Assembly (NCBI RefSeq): GCF_003144535.1
Contig: NZ_PHFJ01000015.1
Span: forward strand, 1-64,000
Origin: Proteus penneri
GTDB lineage: Bacteria > Pseudomonadota > Gammaproteobacteria > Enterobacterales > Enterobacteriaceae
Direction of reading: 5' to 3'
Length of the DNA stretch: 64,000 nucleotides
Part shown: positions 49,731 through 60,574 of the stretch, piece after piece
How positions within the stretch are numbered: the first letter of the stretch is position 1
Layout of the letters: each line of letters starts with the position of its first letter
Position numbers and translations under genes: made by a program
Notes under the pieces: model-generated
Told to the model about the DNA's origin: nothing
Seen by the model: only the letters and a program-made list of their open reading frames with translations
The model's database searches: none

Positions 49731-51071
49731 TTACCCTTCCTGCTCAATTTTGGTCAATACTTGGCGCAGTGCTGGGCCATACTCATATTTGCTTGGGCAA
49801 ACATAAGTACATAATCCCAAATCTTCTTCATCCAATTCCAAACAACCTAAAGCTTGAGAACTGTCAGTATCACCTACAATTAAATCACGTAATAAATGCG
49901 TTGCCATAATGTCTAAAGGCATCACTCGCTCATAGTTACCAATTGGTACCATCGAACGTTCACCACCATTCATTGTGGTTGTAAATGCAAAGCGTTTATT
50001 TTTTAAGAAGTGACCGATAGTTGTACGCGTGATAGAAAATTTATCGCTACCTGGCATACCCCAACCAAATAACTCTTTATCACGACCTTCACGCAATACA
50101 GAAACTTGGTTATGGAAACGACCTAAATAGTGATGAGCCTTATCAGATTTCCATCCCCATAATACAGAGCCAGAAATAATGCGATTCTCACCATCAACTA
50201 ATTGATCTTTCGTTAACTCATAGAGATCAGCCCCTAAATAAGTACGCACTAAACGAGGTGCTTTTACTTGAGGGCCGGCTAATGCAACAACACGTTCTGT
50301 ATATAAAGAACCTGTTGTAAACAGATAACCAATAGCAATGACATCTTGATAATTTAAATGCCAAACCATTTTCTTAGTACTCACAGGTTCTAAGAAATGG
50401 ATATGCGTACCGACTAATCCTGCAGGATGTGGGCCTGCAAATTGGTTATAGCTAATTTGTCCGTCATTTAATTTTGTCGGCGATTTTTCACCATGACAAA
50501 CATAGACTTTACCTTCGGTTAAACGAGTTAAAACAACAAGGCCATCATTAAATGCCTTCTCATTTTGCTCTATAATAACCATAGGATCGGCTGCTAGTGG
50601 ATTAGTATCCATCGCAGAGACAAAAATGGCGACAGGTGTTGTGCCTAAATGCGGAGTACGACTATAAGGACGTGTCCTTAACGCAGTCCACATTCCCGAA
50701 TTAACAAGGTTAGTTTCGACTTGTTCGCGGGTCAGGTCTGAAAGCGTTGAGCTATCATAACGGTTAAAGGTGATTTCTTCATCGCCATCAATTTCGATAA
50801 CGATAGATTGGAACACACGGCGTTCGCCGCGGTTAATTTCAACGACTTTACCACAAGCTGGGCTGGTGAAAACAACACCGGCATTCTTTTTATCTTCAAA
50901 AAGAATTTGCCCTTTTTTTACATGCTCACCTTCCGAAACCATCATAGAAGGACGCATACCGACATATTCTTCACCTAGCAATGCTACGCGTCGAATCGCG
51001 GGTCCGTCTTCTATCACTTGGGCAGGCGCTCCTGCAATTGGGAGGTCGAGTCCTTTTTTAATTTTAATCAT
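49731..51071 (-). CDS. nqrA: NqrA, Na+-NQR subunit A
   Basis: Peripheral cytoplasmic subunit that helps form the ubiquinone site. The 446 residues start [18 protein letters not shown], matching the family, and carry [20 protein letters not shown] and the C-terminal [16 protein letters not shown]. It is the first gene of nqrABCDEF-apbE-nqrM; the promoter should lie in the gap to dpaA. Confidence 0.98.
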   Translation of the reverse strand: MIKIKKGLDLPIAGAPAQVIEDGPAIRRVALLGEEYVGMRPSMMVSEGEHVKKGQILFEDKKNAGVVFTSPACGKVVEINRGERRVFQSIVIEIDGDEEITFNRYDSSTLSDLTREQVETNLVNSGMWTALRTRPYSRTPHLGTTPVAIFVSAMDTNPLAADPMVIIEQNEKAFNDGLVVLTRLTEGKVYVCHGEKSPTKLNDGQISYNQFAGPHPAGLVGTHIHFLEPVSTKKMVWHLNYQDVIAIGYLFTTGSLYTERVVALAGPQVKAPRLVRTYLGADLYELTKDQLVDGENRIISGSVLWGWKSDKAHHYLGRFHNQVSVLREGRDKELFGWGMPGSDKFSITRTTIGHFLKNKRFAFTTTMNGGERSMVPIGNYERVMPLDIMATHLLRDLIVGDTDSSQALGCLELDEEDLGLCTYVCPSKYEYGPALRQVLTKIEQEG

Positions 51072-51486
51072 AAGATTTGCACAAGTTTATCAGTTAAACC
51101 CTAAGCTACAAATTCACCCCGAAAATGTAGCGACTCTGTAATAAAAACATCTTAAGGTGTTTTTGAACCCTAAGTTATTTATCTCCGATAATTGTTACTA
51201 TTTTCTCTTATTCCGCCGAACTGAATTTTATCATCTCAGCCTGAACCTGTCTGACTATTCGAGTGATTTAGCTCAAGCAAATGGGAATATTATTTTGACT
51301 GAAACGTTAACAACTCGTATAAACCGAATTAAAATATCATCTTTTTCGACTAGCGATTAAATTTCATACAGAATATTTTGTAAAAGAAAAGAAACTATAT
51401 CAGATTTTAATTTACAAATTTATTGCTTCATAGCAATCTACGATCTACTTTATCAACAAATTTTAAGCTATTTTTCTGATAAAACC
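51072..51486. promoter_or_regulatory. Divergent gap nqrA / dpaA
   Basis: About 415 bp, AT-rich. A 67-codon plus-strand frame (51157-51360) has no ribosome site or family likeness and is not credited. GTGATTTAGCTCAA near 51264 is a poor match to an FNR or CRP site. The nqr promoter must be here, but I cannot place it. Confidence 0.45.
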
Positions 51487-52254
51487 ATGACCAGTCACGC
51501 AAAACAACTAATCAGTTTTTTAACATTAATGTTAATTTCCTTATTAGTTAACGCCGAGAACAGTTTAAGTTTTCTAATGAAACCTGTTAAAAAAAGTACA
51601 GGTCAACCCATCTATATTCAGATTTTCAAAGAAGAAAGTTTACTTGAACTGTATACGGAAAAATTAGATGGACAATTAGAAAAAGTACGTACCTACCCTA
51701 TTTGTAGCTATTCTGGAGGTCTTGGACCTAAAAAGTTTCAAGGTGATTTAAAAAGCCCTGAGGGTTTTTATCAGGTTAATTTCGCACAATTAAATCCGAA
51801 CAGTCGATTTTACCGAGCTATTAACCTAGGATTTCCTAATCAATATGATAAATCAAAAGGATACACTGGCGATTTTTTAATGATCCACGGTGCATGTAAA
51901 TCAGTAGGTTGCTATGCAATGACAGATCCTGTGATGGATGAAATTTATCAGTATGCTGAATTGGCGCTACAAAGAGGTCAATCTACGATTAACATTCATA
52001 TTTTTCCATTTAAAATGACTGCTGAAAATATGAAAAAACACCAGTATTCAAAAGATATGGATTTTTGGCAACAACTTATGCCTGCCTACCAATATGTTGA
52101 AGCATACAAAAAAATCCCATCTATTACTGTTCAAGATGGGCGTTATTTCGTTAATAGCACTTTGGCTTCACCTAATAGTGTAACCCCTGTAATTAACTTA
52201 TCGCAAAATAGTGAAAACAGATGGTTACAGAATACGAACACCACGATCAAATAA
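51487..52254 (+). CDS. dpaA: DpaA (YafK/LdtF), L,D-transpeptidase-fold murein-Lpp amidase
   Basis: In E. coli this YkuD-fold protein detaches Braun lipoprotein from peptidoglycan. A signal peptide (about 1-23, SLLVNAEN) is followed by the catalytic domain; the Cys-His site reads FLMIHGACKSVGCYAMTDPVMDEIY, close to YafK. The 255 residues (E. coli 246) carry a diverged tail. The last 30 bp overlap the end of convergent yafJ. Neighbours yafJ, gmhA and fadE keep the E. coli order. Confidence 0.92.
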   Translation: MTSHAKQLISFLTLMLISLLVNAENSLSFLMKPVKKSTGQPIYIQIFKEESLLELYTEKLDGQLEKVRTYPICSYSGGLGPKKFQGDLKSPEGFYQVNFAQLNPNSRFYRAINLGFPNQYDKSKGYTGDFLMIHGACKSVGCYAMTDPVMDEIYQYAELALQRGQSTINIHIFPFKMTAENMKKHQYSKDMDFWQQLMPAYQYVEAYKKIPSITVQDGRYFVNSTLASPNSVTPVINLSQNSENRWLQNTNTTIK

Positions 52255-52992
52255 GACAAACTCACCTGCAGGAATACGCTGCCAAGACTCATTTCCAGTT
52301 AATGGTAATGTTGAAATAACAGAAACAACATCATCGGATTGTGTGTGTTGCTGGAAATCGATTTCTACATCTTGATCAAGTAATTTGGCTTTGCCGAAAG
52401 GCGCTTTACGTGTGATCCAGTGTAAATTCGTTGAACAATATGCCATTACAAATCGGCCATCTGACAACAGCATATTAAAAACCCCTTTTTGCTTTAATTG
52501 AGAGGCTAAAACAGCAATAAAACGAAATACAGCTGGCCAATTCACAGGGGTTCGTTTATAACGATTCTCGAGCTGATTTAAGATCCAGCAAAAAGCTTTT
52601 TCACTGTCTGTTTGACCGATGGCTCTAAAGCGCCCTGTTTCAAGAGATTGATAACCTTTTAGTTGACCATTATGCGCATAAGTCCAATTTTTTCCCCATA
52701 ATTCACGGGTAAAAGGATGGGTATTTTCTAAAGAGACATTCCCTCGATTCGCTTGACGAATATGAGCGACCACTGCCTCTGATTTAATTGGATATTCTTG
52801 CACGAAGCGAGCGACTGGCGAAATTGCGCTAGCTTGAGGATCTTTAAATGTACGGCATCCTAATCCTTCGTAGAAAGTAATTCCCCAACCATCTTTATGA
52901 GGCCCTGTTTTGCCCCCTCTTGGAATTAACCCACTTAGACTGAAATTAATATCTGTCGGTACATTTGCACTCATGCCTAACAATTCACACAT
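52225..52992 (-). CDS. yafJ: YafJ, class II glutamine amidotransferase
   Basis: Ntn-type amidotransferase/hydrolase with an N-terminal catalytic Cys after Met removal (MCELLGMSANVPTDI). GPHKDGWGITFYEG, HIRQANRGNVSLENTHPF and YAHNGQLKGY form the glutaminase site. The length of 255 equals E. coli YafJ. Physiological substrate not established. It converges on dpaA with a 30-bp overlap and follows gmhA after 53 bp. Confidence 0.93.
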   Translation of the reverse strand: MCELLGMSANVPTDINFSLSGLIPRGGKTGPHKDGWGITFYEGLGCRTFKDPQASAISPVARFVQEYPIKSEAVVAHIRQANRGNVSLENTHPFTRELWGKNWTYAHNGQLKGYQSLETGRFRAIGQTDSEKAFCWILNQLENRYKRTPVNWPAVFRFIAVLASQLKQKGVFNMLLSDGRFVMAYCSTNLHWITRKAPFGKAKLLDQDVEIDFQQHTQSDDVVSVISTLPLTGNESWQRIPAGEFVLFDRGVRIL

Positions 52993-53045
52993 CGCTCACT
53001 CCTTCTTGCCGATGTTTATTACTAATTTATAGCAATATCAACAAA

Positions 53046-53624
53046 TTATTTTTCCATTTCTTTTTCAATTAATTGGATCAGAATATGGATAACTTTGATA
53101 TGGATTTCTTGAATGCGATCAGCATAACCAAAATGAGGAACGCGAATTTCAATATCCGCTGTACCGTCCATTTTGCCACCGTCTTTACCTGTCAGAGTAA
53201 TGACTTTCATGCCTTTTTCTCGTGCAGCACTAATTGCTTTGATGATATTGCCTGAATTACCTGAGGTTGAAATACCTAGCAGAACGTCACCTTCTTTACC
53301 CACAGCTTCAACATAACGAGAGAAGATATATTCATAGCCAAAATCATTACTTACACATGAAATATGGCTTACATCTGAGATAGCAATAGCAGGATAGCCA
53401 GGGCGATTTTCGCGGTAACGTCCAGTTAATTCTTCTGCAAAGTGCATGGCGTCACAATGAGAACCACCATTACCACAAGATAATACTTTGCCACCAGCTT
53501 TAAAAGAATCTGCTAATAATACAGCCGCTTTTTGAATAGCTTCAATGTTTGCATCATCTTGAAGAAAGCGAGAAAGGGTATCTGCTGCTTCTGTTAACTC
53601 ACCACGGATAAGATCTTGGTACAT
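53046..53624 (-). CDS. gmhA: GmhA (LpcA), sedoheptulose-7-phosphate isomerase
   Basis: Makes D-glycero-D-manno-heptose 7-phosphate, the first step to the LPS inner-core heptose. It is a SIS-domain protein of 192 residues (as E. coli) with [32 protein letters not shown] and [14 protein letters not shown], the sugar-phosphate site. Divergent from fadE, as in E. coli. Confidence 0.97.
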   Translation of the reverse strand: MYQDLIRGELTEAADTLSRFLQDDANIEAIQKAAVLLADSFKAGGKVLSCGNGGSHCDAMHFAEELTGRYRENRPGYPAIAISDVSHISCVSNDFGYEYIFSRYVEAVGKEGDVLLGISTSGNSGNIIKAISAAREKGMKVITLTGKDGGKMDGTADIEIRVPHFGYADRIQEIHIKVIHILIQLIEKEMEK

Positions 53625-53818
53625 AGGATTTTTACTCCAGAAAGGGTAATCGAAATTTTCTGTTTCTCAGTGTAACGGATTAAATGTCATGAAAGAAGAT
53701 ACCTATGATCGACAAATGCTAACTTCTCTCATTTACGAATAAATTGTGAGCTATATTGTAATTAGAATGTAAATATATTGATAAAAGTTGGTGACTGAAT
53801 TAGATCTAAATAACAAAC

Positions 53819-53835
53819 AACAGGTCTGACCTCTG
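53819..53835 (+). promoter_or_regulatory. FadR-like operator upstream of fadE
   Basis: AACAGGTCTGACCTCTG closely fits the FadR operator (AACTGGTCNGACCNGTT). It lies 27 bp upstream of the fadE start, consistent with repression released by long-chain acyl-CoA, as known for E. coli fadE. Confidence 0.75.
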
Positions 53836-53862
53836 ATCTCTTGGTAAATGCAGGAGTTTATT

Positions 53863-56310
53863 ATGACACTACTCAGTATCGTACTTTTTATTGTTCTTAT
53901 TGGCGTACTTAGTTATCGCAAATTCAGTATCGCAGTAAGTAGTTTCGCGCTTATTGCTTATACATTAGTTATGGGTCTCACCAATATTTGGAGTTACTGG
54001 TTACTCCTTCCCGTTGCATTGGTTTTATTACCCTTTACTATCCCTTCTATTCGTAGAGCCTATATCTCAGTACCCGCACTTAAAGCATTTCAAAAAGTCA
54101 TGCCTTCTATGTCTAAAACAGAACAAGAAGCCATTGATGCAGGAACAACATGGTGGGAAGGTGAACTTTTCCGTGGTGCTCCAGATTGGAAACAACTTCA
54201 TAATTACCCTAAACCACAGCTAACGGCTGAAGAACAAGCTTTTCTTGATGGTCCAGTAGAAGAAGTTTGTCGCATGACAAATGACTTTGAAATCACTCAT
54301 GAACTCGCTGACTTACCTCCTGAAATTTGGCAATACCTCAAAGATAATCGCTTCTTTGCGATGATCATTAAAAAGGAGTACGGCGGATTAGAGTTTTCTG
54401 CCTATGCACAATCTCGTGTATTGCAAAAATTAGCTGGGGTATCTGGTATTTTAGCCATCACAGTTGGTGTACCTAACTCCTTAGGCCCTGGTGAACTATT
54501 ACAACACTACGGTACTGATGAACAGAAAAAACGCTATTTACCTGGTTTAGCCAAAGGGGATGAAATTCCTTGCTTTGCCTTAACAAGCCCTGAAGCTGGT
54601 TCTGATGCTGGTGCTATCCCTGACAGTGGCGTTGTCTGTATGGGTGAATGGCAAGGTGAGCAAATATTAGGTATTCGCTTAAATTGGAATAAACGCTATA
54701 TCACGCTTGCGCCTATCGCGACCGTATTAGGACTAGCGTTTAAATTGCGTGATCCTGACCATCTATTAAGCAATGACGAAAACCCAGGTATTACCTGCGC
54801 GTTAATTCCAACTGATGTCAAAGGTGTTGAAATCGGTCATCGTCATTTCCCATTAAACGTGCCATTTATGAATGGACCGACTCGCGGTAAAGATGTTTTT
54901 GTTCCTATCGATTACATTATTGGTGGACCAAAAATGGCAGGGCAAGGGTGGAGAATGCTAGTGGAATGTCTCTCTGTTGGACGTGGCATAACATTACCAT
55001 CAAACTCTACTGGTGGATTAAAAAGTGCAGCAATGGCAACAGGGGCTTATTCTCGTGTCCGTCGTCAATTTAAAATTCCTATTGGTAAAATGGAAGGTAT
55101 TGAAGAGCCATTAGCTCGCCTTGCTGGAAATGCTTATCTGTTAGATGCTGCATCCACTTTAATTACCACAGGTATCATGTTAGGTGAAAAACCTGCCGTA
55201 TTATCCGCCATAGTCAAATACCATTGTACTCATAGAGCGCAACGAGGCATTATCGACGCAATGGATATTGTTGGTGGTAAAGGGATCTGCCTTGGCCCTT
55301 CAAACTTTGTTGCTCGCTCTTACCAAGGTTCCCCTATTGCAATCACTGTTGAAGGTGCCAATATTTTAACTCGTAGTATGATAATTTATGGTCAAGGTGC
55401 TATCCGTTGCCATCCTTATGTATTAGATGAAATCGCAGCCGCACGAGATAATAACCTACATGATTTTGACCGTGCTTTATTTGGTCATATCGGTCATGTG
55501 GTAAGTAATACCCTGCGTAGTTTGTGGTTAGGTATCACTCATGGTCGATTAAGTAATTCACCCACTAATGATGAAACCCGTCGTTATTATCAACAAATTA
55601 ACCGTTTGAGTGCCAATATGGCGCTATTATCTGATGTTTCAATGGGAGTTTTAGGTGGAAGTTTAAAACGTCGTGAGCGTATTTCTGCTCGTTTGGGTGA
55701 TATTTTAAGCCATATCTTCCTCGCTTCTGCGGTCTTAAAACGCTATGAAGATGAAGGTCGTCATACTGCCGATTTGCCATTAGTGCATTGGAGTGTGAAA
55801 GAGTGTCTATACCAAGCTGAAAATGCAATTGATGAACTGTTACGTAATTTCCCGAGCCGAATGATTGCAGGTACTATGCGCGCTATTATTTTCCCTCTAG
55901 GTAAAGCGCAAAAACTGCCATCCGATAAACTAGACAGTAAAGTGGCTCAAATTATTCAACAACCATCTGAAACTCGCGATCGTATTGGTAGAGGCCAATT
56001 CTTAACACCAAGTGAACATAATCCACATGGTTTAATGGAAGAAGCATTGCTTGATATTTTGGCAGCAGAACCTATTTTCGACCGCATTTGTCGCCTCTAC
56101 GAGAAAAAATTCAGTTTTACTCAATTAGATAAATTAGCAGACAAAGCACTGGCTGATAAAAGAGTAACTCAAGAAGAAGCTGATATCTTACGCAAAGCAG
56201 AGCAGAGTCGCTTACGGAGTATCAATGTTGATGAATTTGACTTTGATGCATTGGCGGTGCCTGCAAAAAAGCCGAAAACTGACCTAATCAAAACAGACAA
56301 AGCTGCTTAA
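53863..56310 (+). CDS. fadE: FadE, acyl-CoA dehydrogenase
   Basis: First oxidation step of fatty acid beta-oxidation, FAD-dependent. Two N-terminal hydrophobic segments (about 1-50) suggest membrane attachment, followed by the acyl-CoA dehydrogenase domains ([17 protein letters not shown]-like region, [31 protein letters not shown]). I use ATG 53863 ([11 protein letters not shown]), with AGGAG 6 bp upstream; the product is 815 residues (814 in E. coli). A FadR-like site precedes it and a terminator follows. Confidence 0.97.
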   Translation: MTLLSIVLFIVLIGVLSYRKFSIAVSSFALIAYTLVMGLTNIWSYWLLLPVALVLLPFTIPSIRRAYISVPALKAFQKVMPSMSKTEQEAIDAGTTWWEGELFRGAPDWKQLHNYPKPQLTAEEQAFLDGPVEEVCRMTNDFEITHELADLPPEIWQYLKDNRFFAMIIKKEYGGLEFSAYAQSRVLQKLAGVSGILAITVGVPNSLGPGELLQHYGTDEQKKRYLPGLAKGDEIPCFALTSPEAGSDAGAIPDSGVVCMGEWQGEQILGIRLNWNKRYITLAPIATVLGLAFKLRDPDHLLSNDENPGITCALIPTDVKGVEIGHRHFPLNVPFMNGPTRGKDVFVPIDYIIGGPKMAGQGWRMLVECLSVGRGITLPSNSTGGLKSAAMATGAYSRVRRQFKIPIGKMEGIEEPLARLAGNAYLLDAASTLITTGIMLGEKPAVLSAIVKYHCTHRAQRGIIDAMDIVGGKGICLGPSNFVARSYQGSPIAITVEGANILTRSMIIYGQGAIRCHPYVLDEIAAARDNNLHDFDRALFGHIGHVVSNTLRSLWLGITHGRLSNSPTNDETRRYYQQINRLSANMALLSDVSMGVLGGSLKRRERISARLGDILSHIFLASAVLKRYEDEGRHTADLPLVHWSVKECLYQAENAIDELLRNFPSRMIAGTMRAIIFPLGKAQKLPSDKLDSKVAQIIQQPSETRDRIGRGQFLTPSEHNPHGLMEEALLDILAAEPIFDRICRLYEKKFSFTQLDKLADKALADKRVTQEEADILRKAEQSRLRSINVDEFDFDALAVPAKKPKTDLIKTDKAA

Positions 56311-56351
56311 CAACAGATATAAAGGGAAATATCTCCACTGATAAAACACAA

Positions 56352-56384
56352 ACACCTCATCACTTTTAGTCATGAGGTGTTTTT
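56352..56384 (+). terminator. Terminator of fadE
   Basis: ACACCTCAT and ATGAGGTGT pair around an 11-base loop, followed by TTTTT. It lies between the convergent fadE and lysA. Confidence 0.88.
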
Positions 56385-56418
56385 ATCCAAACCAAATTAT
56401 TGAGAAGCAAAAAATGAA

Positions 56419-57660
56419 TTAAAGATCTAACTCTAATGCTAATAACTCTTCTATTGTTTGGCGACGACGAATTAATTGAGGAACACCCTCTGTTATCAAT
56501 ACTTCAGGAATAAGTGGTCGACTATTATAATTTGATGACATTGAAGCACCATAAGCCCCTGTATCATGAATCACTAAATAATCACCTACCTGTGCTTGAG
56601 GCAATAAACGAGGAACAACCATACCTCCCTCTTGCTGAGTAAAAACATCTCCAGACTCACACAAAGGACCTGCCACAATCGTTTCTTGTAATTCTGTCAT
56701 TGGTTTAATTTGACCATGGCTATCTAAAACTGAAATTTGATGATAACTGCCATACATTGCTGGGCGCATTAAATCACTAAATCCAGCATCCACCAGCACA
56801 TAATGACGACTTCCCATTGATTTAACGGCTCTCACTTGTGAAATCAATACACCTGATTCAGCCACTAAGAAACGCCCCGGCTCAATTTCTAACTCAATTG
56901 AATGCCCTAAATGTTGTGCAATACGTTGGCGAGCCTTATCCCATAAAGAAAAATAGTGATCCAAATCGACCGTCGCATCCCCTTCTTGATAAGGCGTTGA
57001 TAATCCGCCTCCTGCCGAAATAGCTTGAATATCAACTTGAGAGGTAAGCACTTGCTCTACCATCGCATCACAGACACTAGAAAGATGGTGATAATCAACA
57101 CCAGAGCCAATATGCATATGAAAACCAACTAGAGTTAGATTGTATTGTTGGATCACAGCTAACGCTTCAGGCACATCTTCATACCAAATACCATGCTTAC
57201 TATTTTCACCACCAGTATTGGTTTTTTGGCTATGACCATGCCCAAAGCCGGGATTAATTCTAATCCAAACCGCATGCCCTTGATTGCGTTTACCTAATTG
57301 ACGAAGCATATCAATAGAGCCTGCATTAACAGGAATATCTAATTCAACAACACGTTCAATGGTTCTTTCATCAAGTAAATCAGCCGTAAAAACAATCTCA
57401 CTTTTTTCTCTACCACCTTGATAACCCGCAACTAAAGCACGTTCAATCTCCCCTAATGAAACAGAATCAACTTTCACACCCTGTGCTTTCATTAAGCGTA
57501 AGATATGAATATTGGAACATGCTTTTTGAGCAAAACGAACCACATCAAAAGAGTTAAGCTGAGCAATACGCTGAGAAATTGTATCGCCTTGATAAATCCA
57601 TAATGGCGTTCCATAAGTTTGTGCTAATTGGTATTGAGCCATAGTTATTGATGTTGTCAT
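56419..57660 (-). CDS. lysA: LysA, diaminopimelate decarboxylase
   Basis: Last step of lysine synthesis, PLP-dependent, fold III. The PLP lysine is in VVRFAQKACSNIHILR, and HIGSG, SAGGGLSTPY, EPGRFLVAESG and CESGDVFTQQEGG bind PLP and substrate. The 413 residues compare with 420 in E. coli; the N-terminus is shorter. Divergent from lysR, as in E. coli. Confidence 0.97.
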   Translation of the reverse strand: MTTSITMAQYQLAQTYGTPLWIYQGDTISQRIAQLNSFDVVRFAQKACSNIHILRLMKAQGVKVDSVSLGEIERALVAGYQGGREKSEIVFTADLLDERTIERVVELDIPVNAGSIDMLRQLGKRNQGHAVWIRINPGFGHGHSQKTNTGGENSKHGIWYEDVPEALAVIQQYNLTLVGFHMHIGSGVDYHHLSSVCDAMVEQVLTSQVDIQAISAGGGLSTPYQEGDATVDLDHYFSLWDKARQRIAQHLGHSIELEIEPGRFLVAESGVLISQVRAVKSMGSRHYVLVDAGFSDLMRPAMYGSYHQISVLDSHGQIKPMTELQETIVAGPLCESGDVFTQQEGGMVVPRLLPQAQVGDYLVIHDTGAYGASMSSNYNSRPLIPEVLITEGVPQLIRRRQTIEELLALELDL

Positions 57661-57772
57661 GTTATCTACTCATAAAAGTCACAGGTGAATAAAATCATTA
57701 TTTATTAACTTAAAAGGGAATAAAAATATCAAATAAGCTACACTCTATTCATTTGTGATATAGGAATAGGCC

Positions 57773-58699
57773 ATGAAAACTCCTTTTAATTGGCGGCATA
57801 TTGAAATTTTTCATGCTGTGATGACTACTCAAAATCTTACTGAAGCTGCAGAGTTACTAAAAACATCACAACCCACTGTCAGTAGAGAGTTATCTCGTCT
57901 CGAGCATCTATTAGCATTTAAATTATTTGATAGAATAAAAGGCCGTTTACAACCCACGACTGAAGGATTACGCTTTTTTGAGGAAGTACAACGTTCTTAT
58001 TATGGCTTAGATAGAATAATTAACGCAGCTGAAAACATTCGCTATTTTAACCAAGCAGAATTGAATATCACCTGCTTGCCCGCATTTGCTCAATCATTAT
58101 TACCTTCAATATGTCGACAATTTCTAGATACATATCCTGATGTCAACTTGACCATCGTTCCTCAAGAATCCCCTTTATTAGAAGAGTGGTTATCCGCTCA
58201 ACATTATGATTTAGGATTGACTGAACACACACAAACACCAGCAGGAACTCAACAAGAAACCATACTTACACTCAATGAAGTCGCTGTGTTACCTAAATCT
58301 CACCCATTATGTAAAAAGCGATTGTTATACCCTGCGGATTTTCAAAGTCAGCGCTTTATTAGCTTGTCTGCCAATGATAGCTACCGACAATTAATTGACA
58401 CCGTATTTATTAAAGATGGAATTGGGCGACAACTCGTGATGGAAACGCAAAGTGCAGCCTCTATTTGTGCCATGGTAAGCGAGAATATCGGCATTTCAAT
58501 AGTTAACCCTATCACCGCACTTGATTACATAGATAAATCTATTTGTCTTCGTCCTTTAAGTTTTTCTATTCCCTTTACCATCAGCTTAATTACTCCATCA
58601 CATCGCCCTTCATCACAACTTGTTTCCTATTTTATTGATGTAATGAAAGAGGCATTATCAGATTACCCCAAACAACTAACTCAAGCTTTTGCCCGATAA
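57773..58699 (+). CDS. lysR: LysR, transcriptional activator of lysA
   Basis: Founder of the LysR family; activates lysA when diaminopimelate is high and lysine low. The N-terminal helix-turn-helix is NWRHIEIFHAVMTTQNLTEAAELLKTSQPTVSRELSRLE, and the effector domain contains VPQESPLLEEWLSAQ, nearly as in E. coli. The 112-bp gap to lysA should contain the operator. Its end overlaps the convergent LysR-family gene by 24 bp. Confidence 0.95.
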   Translation: MKTPFNWRHIEIFHAVMTTQNLTEAAELLKTSQPTVSRELSRLEHLLAFKLFDRIKGRLQPTTEGLRFFEEVQRSYYGLDRIINAAENIRYFNQAELNITCLPAFAQSLLPSICRQFLDTYPDVNLTIVPQESPLLEEWLSAQHYDLGLTEHTQTPAGTQQETILTLNEVAVLPKSHPLCKKRLLYPADFQSQRFISLSANDSYRQLIDTVFIKDGIGRQLVMETQSAASICAMVSENIGISIVNPITALDYIDKSICLRPLSFSIPFTISLITPSHRPSSQLVSYFIDVMKEALSDYPKQLTQAFAR

Positions 58700-59596
58700 A
58701 GCGAACCAATAAGGTGATGATGAAAACCATTCAACTAAGAAATCCAACAATGCTCTAACAGCGGCAGGCATATTTTGCCGGCTCGCTAAAACCGCATAAA
58801 TTCCCATGGGTTGAGCTTGATAGTCAGACAAGACTTGTTCTAAGTCTCCATTATCAAGATAAGGTTTGGCAGAATAATAAGGTTGTAGCGATATGCCCGC
58901 TCCTTTTAACGTGGCTTGCAATAAAACAACCGATTCATTTGCACTTAAATTACCGCCAACAGGCACAGAATAACGTTCATCCCCCAAATTAAACTCCCAC
59001 AAACTACGACCAAAAAATCGGTAAGTTAAACATTGATGCTGAGCCAGTTCATCTGGCGTTTGAGGTATACCTTTTTTTGCTAAGTAATCTTTATGAGCAC
59101 ACACTACCGAAAGACATGTCGCTAGTGAGCGTGCGATTAAATTAGGTTCAAGATGATTGGTAATACGTAAGGCAATATCAATACGCTCTTCCACCAAATT
59201 CACGGTTTGATTAGTAATTTGTAAATCAACCGCAATTAAAGGATAACGTTGCATAAACTCACATATCGCCACTGACAAAATACTATTTGCTAACGATTGT
59301 GAACTGGTAATACGAACAAGCCCACTGATTTGATGACGTTCTTTCGGAATATTGGCAGGAATACGTTCAGCCATTTCTAATAGCTGTAAACTCTGCTCAT
59401 AAACCATTTCACCAACTGATGTTAAGCTTTGTTTGCGTGTCGTTCTATGCAATAAGCGCACGCCAGCCCACTCTTCCATTTCATTTAAATAACGCGTCAC
59501 CATGGCTCTAGACATACCTAGATAATCAGCCGCTTTTATCATGCTTCCTTGTTTCACAATGGTTACAAACACTTCTGATGCTTTTATTTTATCCAT
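58676..59596 (-). CDS. LysR-family regulator, divergent from the MBL/CxxC pair
   Basis: 306 residues with an N-terminal winged helix (KASEVFVTIVKQGSMIKAADYLGMSRAMVTRYLNEME) and a substrate-binding-like effector domain (from about 90). It is not LysR itself and I recognise no named orthologue. Divergent from the next gene across 105 bp, the usual layout of a LysR-type regulator and its target, so I infer it controls the metallo-beta-lactamase-fold and CxxC genes. Confidence 0.88.
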   Translation of the reverse strand: MDKIKASEVFVTIVKQGSMIKAADYLGMSRAMVTRYLNEMEEWAGVRLLHRTTRKQSLTSVGEMVYEQSLQLLEMAERIPANIPKERHQISGLVRITSSQSLANSILSVAICEFMQRYPLIAVDLQITNQTVNLVEERIDIALRITNHLEPNLIARSLATCLSVVCAHKDYLAKKGIPQTPDELAQHQCLTYRFFGRSLWEFNLGDERYSVPVGGNLSANESVVLLQATLKGAGISLQPYYSAKPYLDNGDLEQVLSDYQAQPMGIYAVLASRQNMPAAVRALLDFLVEWFSSSPYWFALSGKSLS

Positions 59597-59701
59597 TCTA
59601 TTTACTCGATTTACGCAACAATTAATTGCCTAAAATAGGGTTTTTCTCTTGTTTTATGCAACATATTATAGTCAGCAACAACATTATGGAGAAAACAAAA
59701 G

Positions 59702-60574
59702 ATGAAAAAATTACTGCCTTTAACACTTGCAACTACTGCGTTCTTCGCAACATCAACACTAGCAACTGATTTAACATTAGATATTTATAACCCAGGAGAA
59801 GCGAGTGTTTTTCCTGTTTCATCTGAAATAATTTATGGTGATAAAGATGCTGTTTTAATTGATGCACAGTTTCAAAAAAATGATGCACAAGCGTTAGTTG
59901 ATAAGATAAAAGCCTCTGGAAAAAACCTGACTTATATCTATATCAGCCATTCTGATCCCGATTTTTATTTTGGGTTAGATGTCATTACTGATGCATTTCC
60001 AAATGCCAAAGTGATTGCTACAGAACCCACAATTAAAGCCATTAATGAAACTCAAGCAGGAAAACTTGCCTACTGGGGGCCTGTACTTAAAGAAAATGCT
60101 CCTCAGAAAATCATCCTTCCCGAAGTACTAAAAGGTGATAGTTTTCCGCTAGAAGGTGAAACCATTTCAGTCAAAGGGTTAGACGGACAATCTCCAGATA
60201 GAACATACCTTTATGTTCCAAAACTTAATGCAGTAATGGGCGGTGTTTTAGTTTCTGAAAATATTCATGTTTGGCTGGCAGACACTCAAACTGTGGAAGA
60301 ACGCCAACATTGGATTAGTGCGTTACAACAAATAAAATCACTATCCCCAAAAACGGTTATTCCTGGTCACTATTTACCAAAAGCAACGTACAATCTACAA
60401 GCTGTTGACTTTACAATGAATTACCTAATTGAAGCTGAGAAAAATCTTGAAAAGACGAAAAATTCAGATGAATTTATTGCAGCTATGGAAAAAAATCATC
60501 AGAATTTAGCTGATAAATCAAGCCTAGAACTTAGTGCAAAAGTACTAAAAGGAGAGATGCAGTGGCCTCAGTAG
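59702..60574 (+). CDS. Exported metallo-beta-lactamase-fold hydrolase
   Basis: A clear signal peptide (about 1-21, LATTAFFATSTLA/TD) precedes an MBL-fold domain of 290 residues total. The usual H-x-H-x-D-H motif appears as HSDPDF (83-88), so the second and last His are Asp and Phe. A later PGHYLP His and NPGEASVFPVSSEIIYG at the start are typical of the fold. Substrate unknown; the metal site must differ from beta-lactamases. The gene overlaps the next by 13 bp and is likely co-transcribed with it. Confidence 0.85.
   Translation: MKKLLPLTLATTAFFATSTLATDLTLDIYNPGEASVFPVSSEIIYGDKDAVLIDAQFQKNDAQALVDKIKASGKNLTYIYISHSDPDFYFGLDVITDAFPNAKVIATEPTIKAINETQAGKLAYWGPVLKENAPQKIILPEVLKGDSFPLEGETISVKGLDGQSPDRTYLYVPKLNAVMGGVLVSENIHVWLADTQTVEERQHWISALQQIKSLSPKTVIPGHYLPKATYNLQAVDFTMNYLIEAEKNLEKTKNSDEFIAAMEKNHQNLADKSSLELSAKVLKGEMQWPQ

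Noticed and set aside
51255-51285. FNR or CRP site before nqrA
   Set aside because: At least two mismatches in the half-sites; not convincing.
51157-51360. 67-codon plus-strand frame between nqrA and dpaA
   Set aside because: No ribosome binding site, no recognisable family and unremarkable composition in a promoter gap.
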